Of a stretch of 17,060 nucleotides of DNA, positions 1 to 7,714 are shown in pieces. The translations under genes and the position numbers were made by a program. Within the stretch, counting starts at the first letter, position 1, and each line of letters starts with the position of its first letter. Below the pieces are notes generated by a model. It was not told the origin of the DNA. It did not search any database and saw only the letters and a program-made list of their open reading frames with translations. Location of the stretch: NCBI GenBank assembly GCA_043740415.1, contig JAYUCJ010000307.1, forward strand, positions 1 to 17,060. The letters are read 5' to 3'. This DNA is from Aalborgiella sp043740415 (GTDB taxonomy: Bacteria; Pseudomonadota; Gammaproteobacteria; Burkholderiales; Burkholderiaceae_C).

Positions 1-603
1 ATTTTCCGCCTGGAAGGCCCCACTGGCATCCGCCTCAAGCTGCGCGATTTGAACCAGGCGCGTGAAGTGGCGGCTGAATTGAGCCGCACATTGACCGGCA
101 ACTTGCTGATTCGCGACTGGACGCGCCAAAACCGTACTTGGTTTGCCGCAGTGCAGCTTGAAAAACGCATGATGTTCATCATCCTCACGCTGATCGTGGC
201 CGTGGCGGCGTTCAACCTGGTGAGCACGCTGGTCATGACGGTGACCGACAAGCGCGCCGACATCGCCATTTTGCGCACGCTGGGTGCCAGCCCGAAAAGC
301 ATCATGGGCATTTTTGTGGTGCAGGGCGCGACGGTGGGGGTGATTGGCACGCTGTCCGGCCTGCTGCTGGGGCTGGGCATCGCCTTCAATATCGACGTGA
401 TCGTGCCCTTCATCGAGCGCCTGTTCAACGCCAGCTTTTTGCCGAAAGACATCTACCTCTTGAGCGGCATGCCCAGCGAGCCGCAGATGAGCGACATCAT
501 GCCGATCGCCGTCATTTCCCTCATCATGGCCTTTGCCGCCACGCTGTACCCGAGCTGGCGCGCCAGCCGCATCAACCCGGCGGAGGCGCTTAGATATGAA
601 TAA
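1..603 (+). CDS. lolC: Lipoprotein-releasing ABC transporter permease (LolC/LolE family), C-terminal part
   Basis: The reading frame is open from base 1, so the gene begins outside the window; 200 codons are visible. The product is the inner-membrane permease of the Lol system, which extracts outer-membrane lipoproteins from the inner membrane for transfer to LolA. The visible part is a typical FtsX/MacB-like C-terminus: a long hydrophobic helix (FIILTLIVAVAAFNLVSTL), the conserved stretch ADIAILRTLGASPKSI, two more hydrophobic segments and the ending YPSWRASRINPAEALRYE that marks LolC/LolE proteins. The stop overlaps the lolD start by 8 nt (ATGAATAA), so the two are co-transcribed and probably translationally coupled. 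Many betaproteobacteria carry only one such permease gene, so the choice between lolC and lolE is nominal. The family call is firm. Confidence 0.93.
   Translation: MFRLEGPTGIRLKLRDLNQAREVAAELSRTLTGNLLIRDWTRQNRTWFAAVQLEKRMMFIILTLIVAVAAFNLVSTLVMTVTDKRADIAILRTLGASPKSIMGIFVVQGATVGVIGTLSGLLLGLGIAFNIDVIVPFIERLFNASFLPKDIYLLSGMPSEPQMSDIMPIAVISLIMAFAATLYPSWRASRINPAEALRYE
582..586 (+). promoter_or_regulatory. Shine-Dalgarno of lolD inside the end of the permease gene
   Basis: GGAGG lies 9 nt before the ATG at 596. It fixes the lolD start at 596, overlapping the permease stop, and rules out a start further downstream after the repeat insertion. Confidence 0.7.
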
Positions 604-1345
604 CACCATCAACCCCGTTCGCCCTGAGCTTGTCGAAGGGTTCAAGAAGGCTTCGACAGGCTCAGCCCGAACGGAAATCGTTTTATCCGCCACCAACCTG
701 GGCAAACGCTTCGTTGAAGGCCCGCTGGACGTGACCGTGTTGCAAGGCGTGGATCTGCAGGTTCATGCGGGTGAGATTTTGGCGATTGTGGGGGCGTCTG
801 GCTCGGGTAAAAGCACGCTGTTGCACCTGCTGGGCGGGCTGGATTCACCGACGACGGGGTCGGTCAAGCTGAAAGGGCACAAACTCGCCAGTTTGAACGA
901 AGCGGAGATCGGCAACCTGCGCAACCAGCACCTGGGTTTTGTCTACCAGTTTCACCATTTGCTGGCTGAATTCAGCGCGCAGGACAATGTCGCCATGCCA
1001 CTGTGGATTCGGCGTCTGACCGGCGAATTATCAGTCTCTGCTGCTATCAAAATATTATCAGAAGTAGGCCTAAAAGACCGCGTGCATCACCGCCCCGCAG
1101 AACTCTCGGGCGGTGAACGCCAGCGCGTCGCCATCGCCCGCGCTTTGGTCACCCAACCGGCCTGTGTGCTGGCGGATGAGCCGACAGGCAATCTGGACCG
1201 CAACACCGCCAACGCCGTGTTCGATTTGATGATCAACCTCGCCAAAACGAATGGCACCGCCTTTGTGGTGGTGACGCATGACGAAACGCTGGCGGCGCGG
1301 TGTGACCGGCAGTTGCGGCTAGTCGGTGGGGTTTTGCAGGGTTGA
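596..1345 (+). CDS. lolD: Lipoprotein-releasing system ATP-binding protein LolD
   Basis: ATPase of the Lol transporter, acting on the cytoplasmic face and coupling ATP hydrolysis to lipoprotein release by the upstream permease. All ABC motifs are present: Walker A GASGSGKST (residues 66-74), signature LSGGERQR, Walker B VLADEPTGNLD and the switch histidine in VVTHD. The ATG at 596 has a good Shine-Dalgarno and no alternative ATG precedes the ABC domain, giving 249 aa. Residues 7-26 are encoded by an inserted REP-like palindrome, making the N-terminus about 20 residues longer than usual before the first strand (IVLSATNLGKRF). A second, AT-rich repeat-like patch lies at 1042-1070 just ahead of the signature motif. 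The gene ends 4 bp from the convergent restriction endonuclease gene. Confidence 0.95.
   Translation: MNNTINPVRPELVEGFKKASTGSARTEIVLSATNLGKRFVEGPLDVTVLQGVDLQVHAGEILAIVGASGSGKSTLLHLLGGLDSPTTGSVKLKGHKLASLNEAEIGNLRNQHLGFVYQFHHLLAEFSAQDNVAMPLWIRRLTGELSVSAAIKILSEVGLKDRVHHRPAELSGGERQRVAIARALVTQPACVLADEPTGNLDRNTANAVFDLMINLAKTNGTAFVVVTHDETLAARCDRQLRLVGGVLQG
616..673. repeat. REP-like palindrome translated within lolD
   Basis: The left arm is 616-640 (CGTTCGCCCTGAGCTTGTCG and five further bases). The right arm, 651-673, begins CTTCGACAGGCTCAGC and is its reverse complement with about three mismatches over 23 bases; the spacer is about 10 nt. This is the dispersed palindrome often seen between genes of betaproteobacteria, whose accidental translations read VRPELVEG, STGSARTE or GLSLSKP. 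Here it is read in frame as LolD residues 7-26. A single related arm occurs at 11488-11510. Confidence 0.85.
1042..1070 (+). repeat. Degenerate AT-rich mini-repeat in lolD
   Basis: The core GCTATCAAAATATTATC (1043-1059) is followed by AGAAGTAGGCC. It resembles the serC copy (15327-15357), with GCTAC-N7-ATAGC followed by TAGAAGTGAAGCC. The patch is much more AT-rich than the rest of lolD. It encodes part of the variable helical region before the ABC signature and leaves the reading frame intact. Similarity to the other copies is judged by eye, and this copy is the weakest of the four. Confidence 0.4.
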
Positions 1346-1349
1346 GAGA

Positions 1350-2012
1350 CTAAAGCTCTTTGCCAGTTTGCTCTGTGTACAGCTTTTGAATTTTTTGAAA
1401 CCAACCTCTTTGAATGTGATTTGCAAGTGGATTGCTGTCAATTACTTTCTCAAGAGCTTTCACGAAGGCTTTTCTCGTTGCGAAAACAGGATACTCAGTC
1501 CTTGTTGACATCCAATTTCCAGGTCGAATAGCATACGGACTATCTTGCTTAATTTGAATTTTTACGGTGGTTCGTTTTGAAGCAGAACAAATTTCCCATA
1601 CCTTTTTAAGCCAGATTTTTTCGATAATGATTCCCGTCTCGTTTTCTTTGTATTTAAAAATGAGATAGTCTGCATCGAGGCGATAGGGCGATGTTGTCAG
1701 CGACGTGCAATAAGCAATGAAATTTGCTACATCAAAATTGGGATCTTTTTTAAAGCACTTAACCTCAAGTAACCCATCATGGTCATTGTCTGGATTCATT
1801 AGAAAATCAGGAAATTTTTGAGTATTCGGTAACAACCGATACGCGATTCCTTTCTCATCCATAAATGACTGCAACCACTCTTGAATGACATTTCCGACAA
1901 TACTACTGTCATTCACACGGGTTTTTACCCCATTCAACTCAAAATTTGTTTCACCTGTTGCACCAACAATTCCGGAAGCAATCAACGCGTCATACAGTTT
2001 TTTTGCACTCAT
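1350..2012 (-). CDS. Type II restriction endonuclease, PD-(D/E)XK fold, NgoBV/NlaIV-like
   Basis: Protein of 220 aa encoded 7 nt after the methyltransferase stop, so it is the second gene of the operon. A PD-(D/E)XK nuclease core is visible: P68-D69 followed by E83-V84-K85, in the context QKFPDFLM...DGLLEVKCF. A preceding helix holds IVGNVIQEWLQSF, with a conserved-looking glutamate. General composition and N-terminus (KKLYDALIASGIVGATGE) resemble from memory the NgoBV/NlaIV family that cuts GGNNCC; this specificity is an inference. It would cleave unmethylated DNA as partner of the upstream methyltransferase. The gene is AT-rich (about 40% GC by eye), unlike lolD, which it meets tail to tail 4 bp away. 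No truncation or frameshift is seen, so the system could be active. Confidence 0.8.
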   Translation of the reverse strand: MSAKKLYDALIASGIVGATGETNFELNGVKTRVNDSSIVGNVIQEWLQSFMDEKGIAYRLLPNTQKFPDFLMNPDNDHDGLLEVKCFKKDPNFDVANFIAYCTSLTTSPYRLDADYLIFKYKENETGIIIEKIWLKKVWEICSASKRTTVKIQIKQDSPYAIRPGNWMSTRTEYPVFATRKAFVKALEKVIDSNPLANHIQRGWFQKIQKLYTEQTGKEL

Positions 2013-2019
2013 TTAATCA

Positions 2020-3387
2020 TCACTTCAATAACCTCAAAGCAACCGCTTTAATCACAGGCGGCATAACTGTATTTCCTATTAAATCAAACGCTTTAGCATA
2101 TTCGTGTTCGCCAAGCTTGTACGTATCAGGAAAGCCCGAAAACCGCAACCCTTCGCAAACAGTGATCGGCCGAACTCCCAATTGCGTTACCACGCCAATT
2201 TTCCCTGCTTCTGTAGCCACTATCGTCGGAGCTACATCGTTCGGATCAATGATTTTGGCAAGAGGGAACGATAGCTTGCCCGCAACGATGTTGTAGCCTT
2301 TCTCAGCCCCAGAGTGAGGGACACGCTTAGTGATGCCCTCAATAACAACTCGTTTTTTGGGATGTTCGAACTTCAAATAACCCTTCGCTGTCAGGTCATT
2401 TAAATTCGCCTCAAGCTTAGGATGATTATGAAAAGACTGAATTTCCTCTAAAGTTAACGGCATCCCATCCATCCAATCAATGCCTTTAGCTTCAGCCCAT
2501 TTTTTATATCTGCGCTTTTTTAGAATTTGTTCTAATATTTTTTTCTGTTCGGCATTAACCGCGCCTTTGCTTTGCAAATCCCAACTGTGAATATTGTTAC
2601 CGCCACCGCGTTTGTCTTTTATTGATTTACCAATCAATTCATCTGCAGAAAACTTACTAGAAAGTAGCTTTGTAAATGCTGTTTGTTTTACAGGTGCAGT
2701 TTGCTCAATGCAATCCCCCGCAGTCTTGAAAAAATGGTCAAATTTTTTGAGATTTGGACGATGCTTTTTATGTCCGACAATATAAATTCTTTTGCGCTTT
2801 TGAGGTACGCCAAAATCTGAAGAATCCAAAATTTCCCACGAAACCTTGTAATTCAACTCCTCAAGTTTGGCAATAATTACAGCTAAGGTTTTGCCTTTGT
2901 CATGCGTGGCTAATCCGTCAACGTTTTCCAATAAAAAGCCTTGCGGGTTTTTGATTTTTAAAATTTGATGGATTGTAAAAAACAAGCCACCACGCTCATC
3001 TAAAAAACCATTTCGCTTGCCCGCAGAGCTAAAAGGCTGGCAAGGAAAACCTGCGAGGAGGTAGTCGAATTTTGGAATACTTAGCGGGTCAATTTGCGTG
3101 ATGTCGCCGTGTATATCGGCTTCTTGAAAATTATCTTTATAGACAGATACCGCAAACTCTTTGATTTCGCTAGTAAAAACGCACTCAGGTTGAAAATTTT
3201 TCTCTATACAAGCTTGTGCAAATCCTAAACGCGTTCCGCCAAGGCCTGCAAAAAGATCAATGTAACGAATGACAGTACTTTTATCTGAAGCATCCGACAC
3301 ATTTGCTTCACCTGATAAGTCTGCCACTTGGTTTTCAGTTTTATACATGTCAATTGCGTATGTGAATAAGTCCAAGTCACGTTTCAT
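2020..3387 (-). CDS. DNA (cytosine-5-)-methyltransferase of a type II R-M system
   Basis: The 455-aa product transfers a methyl group from SAM to C5 of cytosine, protecting sites from the partner endonuclease. The C5-methyltransferase motifs are in order: I, DLFAGLGG (44-51); IV, GFPCQPFSSAG with catalytic Cys116; VI, ENV (154-156); VIII, QKRKR (196-200); X, GNTVMPP (438-444). The target-recognition region lies between VIII and IX and contains GIDWMDGMPLTLEEI, a stretch I associate with GGNNCC/GGYRCC-type enzymes (from memory). The ATG at 3387 is preferred over a TTG at 3402 because GGAAGA lies 4 nt upstream. About 40 residues precede motif I, more than in minimal enzymes. A sigma70-like promoter and an inverted repeat lie just upstream. 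The gene is AT-rich relative to its neighbours, suggesting transfer. Confidence 0.95.
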   Translation of the reverse strand: MKRDLDLFTYAIDMYKTENQVADLSGEANVSDASDKSTVIRYIDLFAGLGGTRLGFAQACIEKNFQPECVFTSEIKEFAVSVYKDNFQEADIHGDITQIDPLSIPKFDYLLAGFPCQPFSSAGKRNGFLDERGGLFFTIHQILKIKNPQGFLLENVDGLATHDKGKTLAVIIAKLEELNYKVSWEILDSSDFGVPQKRKRIYIVGHKKHRPNLKKFDHFFKTAGDCIEQTAPVKQTAFTKLLSSKFSADELIGKSIKDKRGGGNNIHSWDLQSKGAVNAEQKKILEQILKKRRYKKWAEAKGIDWMDGMPLTLEEIQSFHNHPKLEANLNDLTAKGYLKFEHPKKRVVIEGITKRVPHSGAEKGYNIVAGKLSFPLAKIIDPNDVAPTIVATEAGKIGVVTQLGVRPITVCEGLRFSGFPDTYKLGEHEYAKAFDLIGNTVMPPVIKAVALRLLK

Positions 3388-3404
3388 AAATCTTCCGATC
3401 AAAA

Positions 3405-3430
3405 ATATACTGATAATTTGTACAGTATAT
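3405..3430. promoter_or_regulatory. Inverted repeat (candidate operator) over the R-M promoter
   Basis: ATATACTG (3405-3412) and CAGTATAT (3423-3430) are perfect 8-bp complements separated by 10 nt. On the minus strand the right arm contains the predicted -10 hexamer of the methyltransferase gene, and the left arm covers the early transcript. Many R-M systems regulate themselves through such sites, but no controller-protein gene is visible, so the binding protein is unknown. Confidence 0.5.
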
Positions 3431-3452
3431 ATTTAATCTCAAAAGATGTCCA
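3424..3452 (-). promoter_or_regulatory. Sigma70-type promoter of the R-M operon
   Basis: Read on the minus strand, TGGACA (3452-3447) and TATACT (3429-3424) are separated by exactly 17 nt; each matches consensus in five of six positions. Transcription would start near 3417, giving a leader of about 30 nt before the ATG at 3387. The operon therefore appears to have its own promoter rather than depending on read-through from the vWA gene. Confidence 0.6.
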
Positions 3453-3568
3453 GATTCAATTTGAAATGAATAGAAAAGAACAAAATACGGACTTCGCTAC
3501 TTTAACTCACTCATTGGTGACAATGTATTGATTCTTGAATGTTATTTGAACAAATTTTTCAATGAACA
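3453..3568. other. AT-rich intergenic junction between the R-M operon and the vWA gene
   Basis: This stretch links the GC-rich vWA gene to the AT-rich R-M operon. It holds a weak hairpin (TTGAA-N7-TTCAA, about 3546-3562) that could slow transcription leaving the vWA gene, but it is neither GC-rich nor followed by a clean U-run. A 21-codon ORF on the plus strand (3466-3531) has no support. No insertion-sequence ends, tRNA or clear target-site duplication is seen. Confidence 0.4.
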
Positions 3569-4666
3569 CTACAAAATCCGGTTGAACCAAAGCATGGACA
3601 ACCCCGCTGAGGCGATCGCCAAGGCAGCGGCTACCAACGCGAGCAAGCCAGAAATCTCAGTTTCTTTTTTCTCGACCGTCAAACGTGTACTCAGGGCTTC
3701 ATATACTTTCTTCAAGTCTGCAGCCGTGCCGGCGTAGAAGTAGTCGGCCTGGGTTTTGTTGGCGATGGCTTTGAGGGTTTCTTCGTCGAGTTTCACGCGC
3801 ATGGACCAGCCTTCAAAGCCGATGGTTTCGCCGTTCACGGTGCCTATGCCCACGGTATACACACGCACGCCGCGCTCGGAGGCCAATTTTGCCGCTTCGA
3901 GTGAATCAACGCCCGTGGTGCGCTGCCCATCGGTCAACAAAATGATGGCGGCGGAGCTGTACGAGCCAGGTGCGACCGGGGTGAACTCTTGTTTCTCTTT
4001 GGGTTTTTCATCGATGGACACGCCGCGCTGGCGTTGCCCATATTGCAGCTGCGCCAAATCAATACCCGCATCGGGAAACAGCGTTGCCAAAGACATGACA
4101 ATGCCATTGCCGATGGCGGTGCCGCGCTGCAGCTGGAAACGGTCGATGGCGGAGACCAAGTCTTCGCGGTTCAGGGTCGGAATTTGCGCCACCTGGGCGG
4201 ATCCGGCAAAGGCCACGATACCGACTTTGATGTTGCGTGGCAGCTCGGCCAAAAACGCTTTGGCGGCATTTTGTGCCGCCACCATGCGGCTGGGCAACAC
4301 ATCAGTAGCACGCATGCTGCCAGAAACATCCATCGCCAGCATGATGGTTTCTTGCTGCATGGGCAGGGTCACCACGGCTAAAGGGCGTGATGCAGCGAGC
4401 AGCATCATGGTGATGGCCAGCAAAAACAGGATCGGCGGAATGTGGCGGCTAAAACTTGGGCCGGTGTCCATCGCTTCACGGACTATCGACAAACTCGCAA
4501 AGCGCAATGACGCCTTCTTTTTACGCCGTAGCAGCCACACATAAACGGCGACCAGCAAGGGCACGGCCAACAGCAACCACAGCAGCGTGGGCCACATAAA
4601 GGTCATGGGAAAACTGGTGGGAAAGGACTTGGGCCACCAGTTGCTGAACATTTCTGTGAATTTCAT
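3569..4666 (-). CDS. BatA-like von Willebrand factor A domain membrane protein
   Basis: Protein of 365 aa with an N-terminal transmembrane helix (about 26-46), a second (about 78-100), a vWA domain and a C-terminal helix before the end. The metal-binding MIDAS motif D-V-S-G-S is at 113-117, and the downstream TDGQ supplies the later aspartate, so the domain looks able to bind Mg2+. The ATG at 4666 is chosen over a TTG at 4672 because GGAG lies 8 nt upstream; an internal Met21, where many relatives start, lacks a Shine-Dalgarno. In BatA-type clusters this protein works with MoxR ATPase and DUF58 protein at the inner membrane, but no specific substrate can be named. The usual further members (second vWA-TPR protein, BatD) are absent; the R-M operon follows instead. 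Confidence 0.9.
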   Translation of the reverse strand: MKFTEMFSNWWPKSFPTSFPMTFMWPTLLWLLLAVPLLVAVYVWLLRRKKKASLRFASLSIVREAMDTGPSFSRHIPPILFLLAITMMLLAASRPLAVVTLPMQQETIMLAMDVSGSMRATDVLPSRMVAAQNAAKAFLAELPRNIKVGIVAFAGSAQVAQIPTLNREDLVSAIDRFQLQRGTAIGNGIVMSLATLFPDAGIDLAQLQYGQRQRGVSIDEKPKEKQEFTPVAPGSYSSAAIILLTDGQRTTGVDSLEAAKLASERGVRVYTVGIGTVNGETIGFEGWSMRVKLDEETLKAIANKTQADYFYAGTAADLKKVYEALSTRLTVEKKETEISGLLALVAAALAIASAGLSMLWFNRIL

Positions 4667-4688
4667 AAGCAAGACTCCAGTTCAGCGC

Positions 4689-5708
4689 TCAGGCAACCAA
4701 TTTCAGATGCGTGGGCAATTTACCGCCCGCACCCACCCGGCTACGGCGTTTGCGCATGTCGGTAAATCGCAAAATAGACGAGACCAAATCGTCTTCGGTT
4801 GACAGCTCCAGGGTGTCAACGCCAGCCCGTGCCAATGACTGTCGCAACTGCGTTTCACGTTGCGCGGCAATTTGCGCAAAGCGTTGGCGGAACTTGGCAT
4901 TCGACGTGTCTACCAGCATTTGCTCGCCGCTTTCAGCATCACGCATGGTGATCAGCCCCAGATCGGGCAATTCGGCTTCCAAGGGGTCAAACAGCCGCAC
5001 GGCGACAACTTCGTGTTTTTGCGCCAGCATGCCCAAAGGTTTCTCCCAACCGGGCTCGCTGATGAAGTCGGACACGACAAAAACGGTGGAACGGCGGCGC
5101 ACAACGCCAGCCGCCGACATCAGCAAATCGGCCAAGCGTGTGGTGCTGGCCTGGGTCGATGGGTGTCGCTGCTGCATGGCATGCATCACCTGCAACACAT
5201 GACGCCGACCGCTGCCGGCAGGGATGACACGGTCAACACCAATGCCGTACAAAATAGCACCAACTCGGTTGCCATGCCGCGTGAGCAGCCGTGCCAGTAC
5301 GGCGACAAAACCGCTGGAGACGTTGCGCTTGAGTTGCTTGCCAGAACCGAAATCAACCGAAGGGCTCAGATCGAGCAAAAACCAGGCCGTCATCTCGCGG
5401 TCTTCGGTGAACACGCGCACATGCGGCACTTGCAAGCGTGCGGTGACGTTCCAATCCATATGCCGCACGTCATCATGGTGCTGGTATTCGCGCAAATCCG
5501 CCAAATCGATGCCCGCCCCCCGCAACAACGTGCGGTAGTCACCTTGCAGCAAACCATCAAGACGGCGAATAACCGTCCATTCCAAGCGGCGCAAGATGTG
5601 CTCAGTATCATGGCTCTCTAAAGCCGTCGCAGTAGTCGCGCCCGCAGCTTCGCCCGCAGCAACTGCGTTATCTGTTTTGCGTTTGAAGATGCCAAACATG
5701 GTGTGCAT
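4689..5708 (-). CDS. DUF58 domain-containing protein
   Basis: Soluble protein of 339 aa with the DUF58 hallmark REYQHHDDVRHMDWNVTARL (residues 73-92), followed by a vWA-like fold region with DLSPSVD, a variant of the MIDAS sequence. DUF58 proteins almost always sit between a MoxR ATPase and vWA proteins, and are thought to act with them in complex assembly or metal insertion; the biochemical role is not established. The gene starts 18 nt after moxR and ends 22 nt before the vWA gene. Two starts are possible (ATG at 5708 or at 5699); neither has a strong Shine-Dalgarno, so translation may be coupled to moxR. Residues 14-32 are a low-complexity Ala-rich stretch. Confidence 0.92.
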   Translation of the reverse strand: MHTMFGIFKRKTDNAVAAGEAAGATTATALESHDTEHILRRLEWTVIRRLDGLLQGDYRTLLRGAGIDLADLREYQHHDDVRHMDWNVTARLQVPHVRVFTEDREMTAWFLLDLSPSVDFGSGKQLKRNVSSGFVAVLARLLTRHGNRVGAILYGIGVDRVIPAGSGRRHVLQVMHAMQQRHPSTQASTTRLADLLMSAAGVVRRRSTVFVVSDFISEPGWEKPLGMLAQKHEVVAVRLFDPLEAELPDLGLITMRDAESGEQMLVDTSNAKFRQRFAQIAAQRETQLRQSLARAGVDTLELSTEDDLVSSILRFTDMRKRRSRVGAGGKLPTHLKLVA

Positions 5709-5726
5709 CTGTCTATGGCATTGAGG

Positions 5727-6758
<1,032 letters not shown>

Positions 6759-6784
6759 GTCAATAATCCTTTTTTTTATCCTGG

Positions 6785-7714
6785 TTAAAACGGTGGCATG
6801 CCGGCCGCCATGGCGGCGTTTTCAATCGGCACAGCAAAGCCGATACCAACAAACGTACGCTGTTTGGAGGGGTTCAAAATCGCCGTCACAATGCCGACCA
6901 CTTGACCGTCCATCGTGACCAGCGGGCCGCCCGAATTGCCAGGATTGGCAGCCGCATCAAACTGAATCAGGTTGCTGATGTCTTTGTCCCCCTCGGGCGA
7001 GCGAAAGGTGCGCTTCAGCCCCGACACCACGCCCGCCGATGCAGACGGTCCAATGCCAAACGGAAAACCAACGGCCAGCACCTGGTCACCCGGCCGTAAA
7101 TCCGCCGTGGAGCGCATGGTGGCGGCAATCATGTCGTCCGGGATTTTGTGTGCTTGCAGCACCGCCAAGTCATTTTCCGGCTGCGTGCCCGTGACCGAAG
7201 CCGTGGCTTCCATGCCATCTGAAAAAGTGACCTTGATGCTGTGTCCGCTCTGCACCACATGCAAATTGGTCAAAATGATGCCCTTATCGACAATCACCAC
7301 GCCCGTGCCCACTCCGTGCTGCACGTCTTCACCGCCTTCAACACTTTTCACGAAACTGCGCACCATGACGACTGACGGCAGGATAGTCGCATACGCTTTG
7401 GCAGCGGGTGATGGTAAATCGGCGGTTTCCAAGGTTTTGAGCACCGCGCTGTCGATGATGGCTTGGGTCAACTTGGGCGCACCAAGGCGCAAAGAGAGGC
7501 TGAAACTGAGGAGCAGTAAAACCGCCATGAGGGCGATAACCGACCAGAGCAAACGCGGGTCACTAGGAGACAGCCGGCGCAGGCTGGATAAGCTGGATAA
7601 ACGAGAGCGTATGGATGGCTTTTCGGCGTCAGGCACGTGATCCGCAGCCACAACCGAAACCCCGCTGGTCTGCGGGTTCGGCTTGGAGCTGCTGTAAAGG
7701 CTAGACCTAGGCAT
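6785..7714 (-). CDS. Membrane-anchored trypsin-like (S1C/HtrA-type) serine protease lacking a PDZ domain
   Basis: Protein of 309 aa with a cytoplasmic, Ser/Arg-rich N-terminus, one membrane helix (about 55-77) and a periplasmic protease domain. The catalytic triad is visible: His152 in ILTNLHVV, Asp182 in ENDLAVL and Ser261 in NPGNSGGPL. DegP/DegS relatives carry one or two PDZ domains after the protease domain; here only about 45 residues follow the serine, ending GMPPF, and moxR starts 26 nt later, so there is no PDZ and no sign of a frameshifted one. The start ATG has AGGTG 5 nt upstream. It heads the MoxR-DUF58-vWA cluster, suggesting a shared envelope role; substrate and activating signal are unknown. 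Confidence 0.9.
   Translation of the reverse strand: MPRSSLYSSSKPNPQTSGVSVVAADHVPDAEKPSIRSRLSSLSSLRRLSPSDPRLLWSVIALMAVLLLLSFSLSLRLGAPKLTQAIIDSAVLKTLETADLPSPAAKAYATILPSVVMVRSFVKSVEGGEDVQHGVGTGVVIVDKGIILTNLHVVQSGHSIKVTFSDGMEATASVTGTQPENDLAVLQAHKIPDDMIAATMRSTADLRPGDQVLAVGFPFGIGPSASAGVVSGLKRTFRSPEGDKDISNLIQFDAAANPGNSGGPLVTMDGQVVGIVTAILNPSKQRTFVGIGFAVPIENAAMAAGMPPF

Noticed and set aside
3466..3531. 21-codon ORF on the plus strand upstream of the R-M operon, considered as a controller peptide remnant
   Set aside because: It has no Shine-Dalgarno, no helix-turn-helix pattern and is within chance length for AT-rich DNA. It also overlaps the promoter of the operon.
3546..3562. TTGAA-N7-TTCAA hairpin after the vWA gene as an intrinsic terminator
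   Set aside because: The stem is 5 bp, AT-rich and not followed by a U-run; it is mentioned only as a weak feature of the junction.
1346..3568. Direct repeats or target-site duplications flanking the R-M block
   Set aside because: Both edges contain GGTTGA followed within about 12 bases by AAAGC, but this is short, imperfect and partly inside vWA coding sequence, so it is not good evidence of transposition.
4860..5621. Long plus-strand ORF opposite the DUF58 gene
   Set aside because: It is the antisense shadow of a GC-rich gene: His/Gln-rich translation, no domain pattern and no ribosome binding site.
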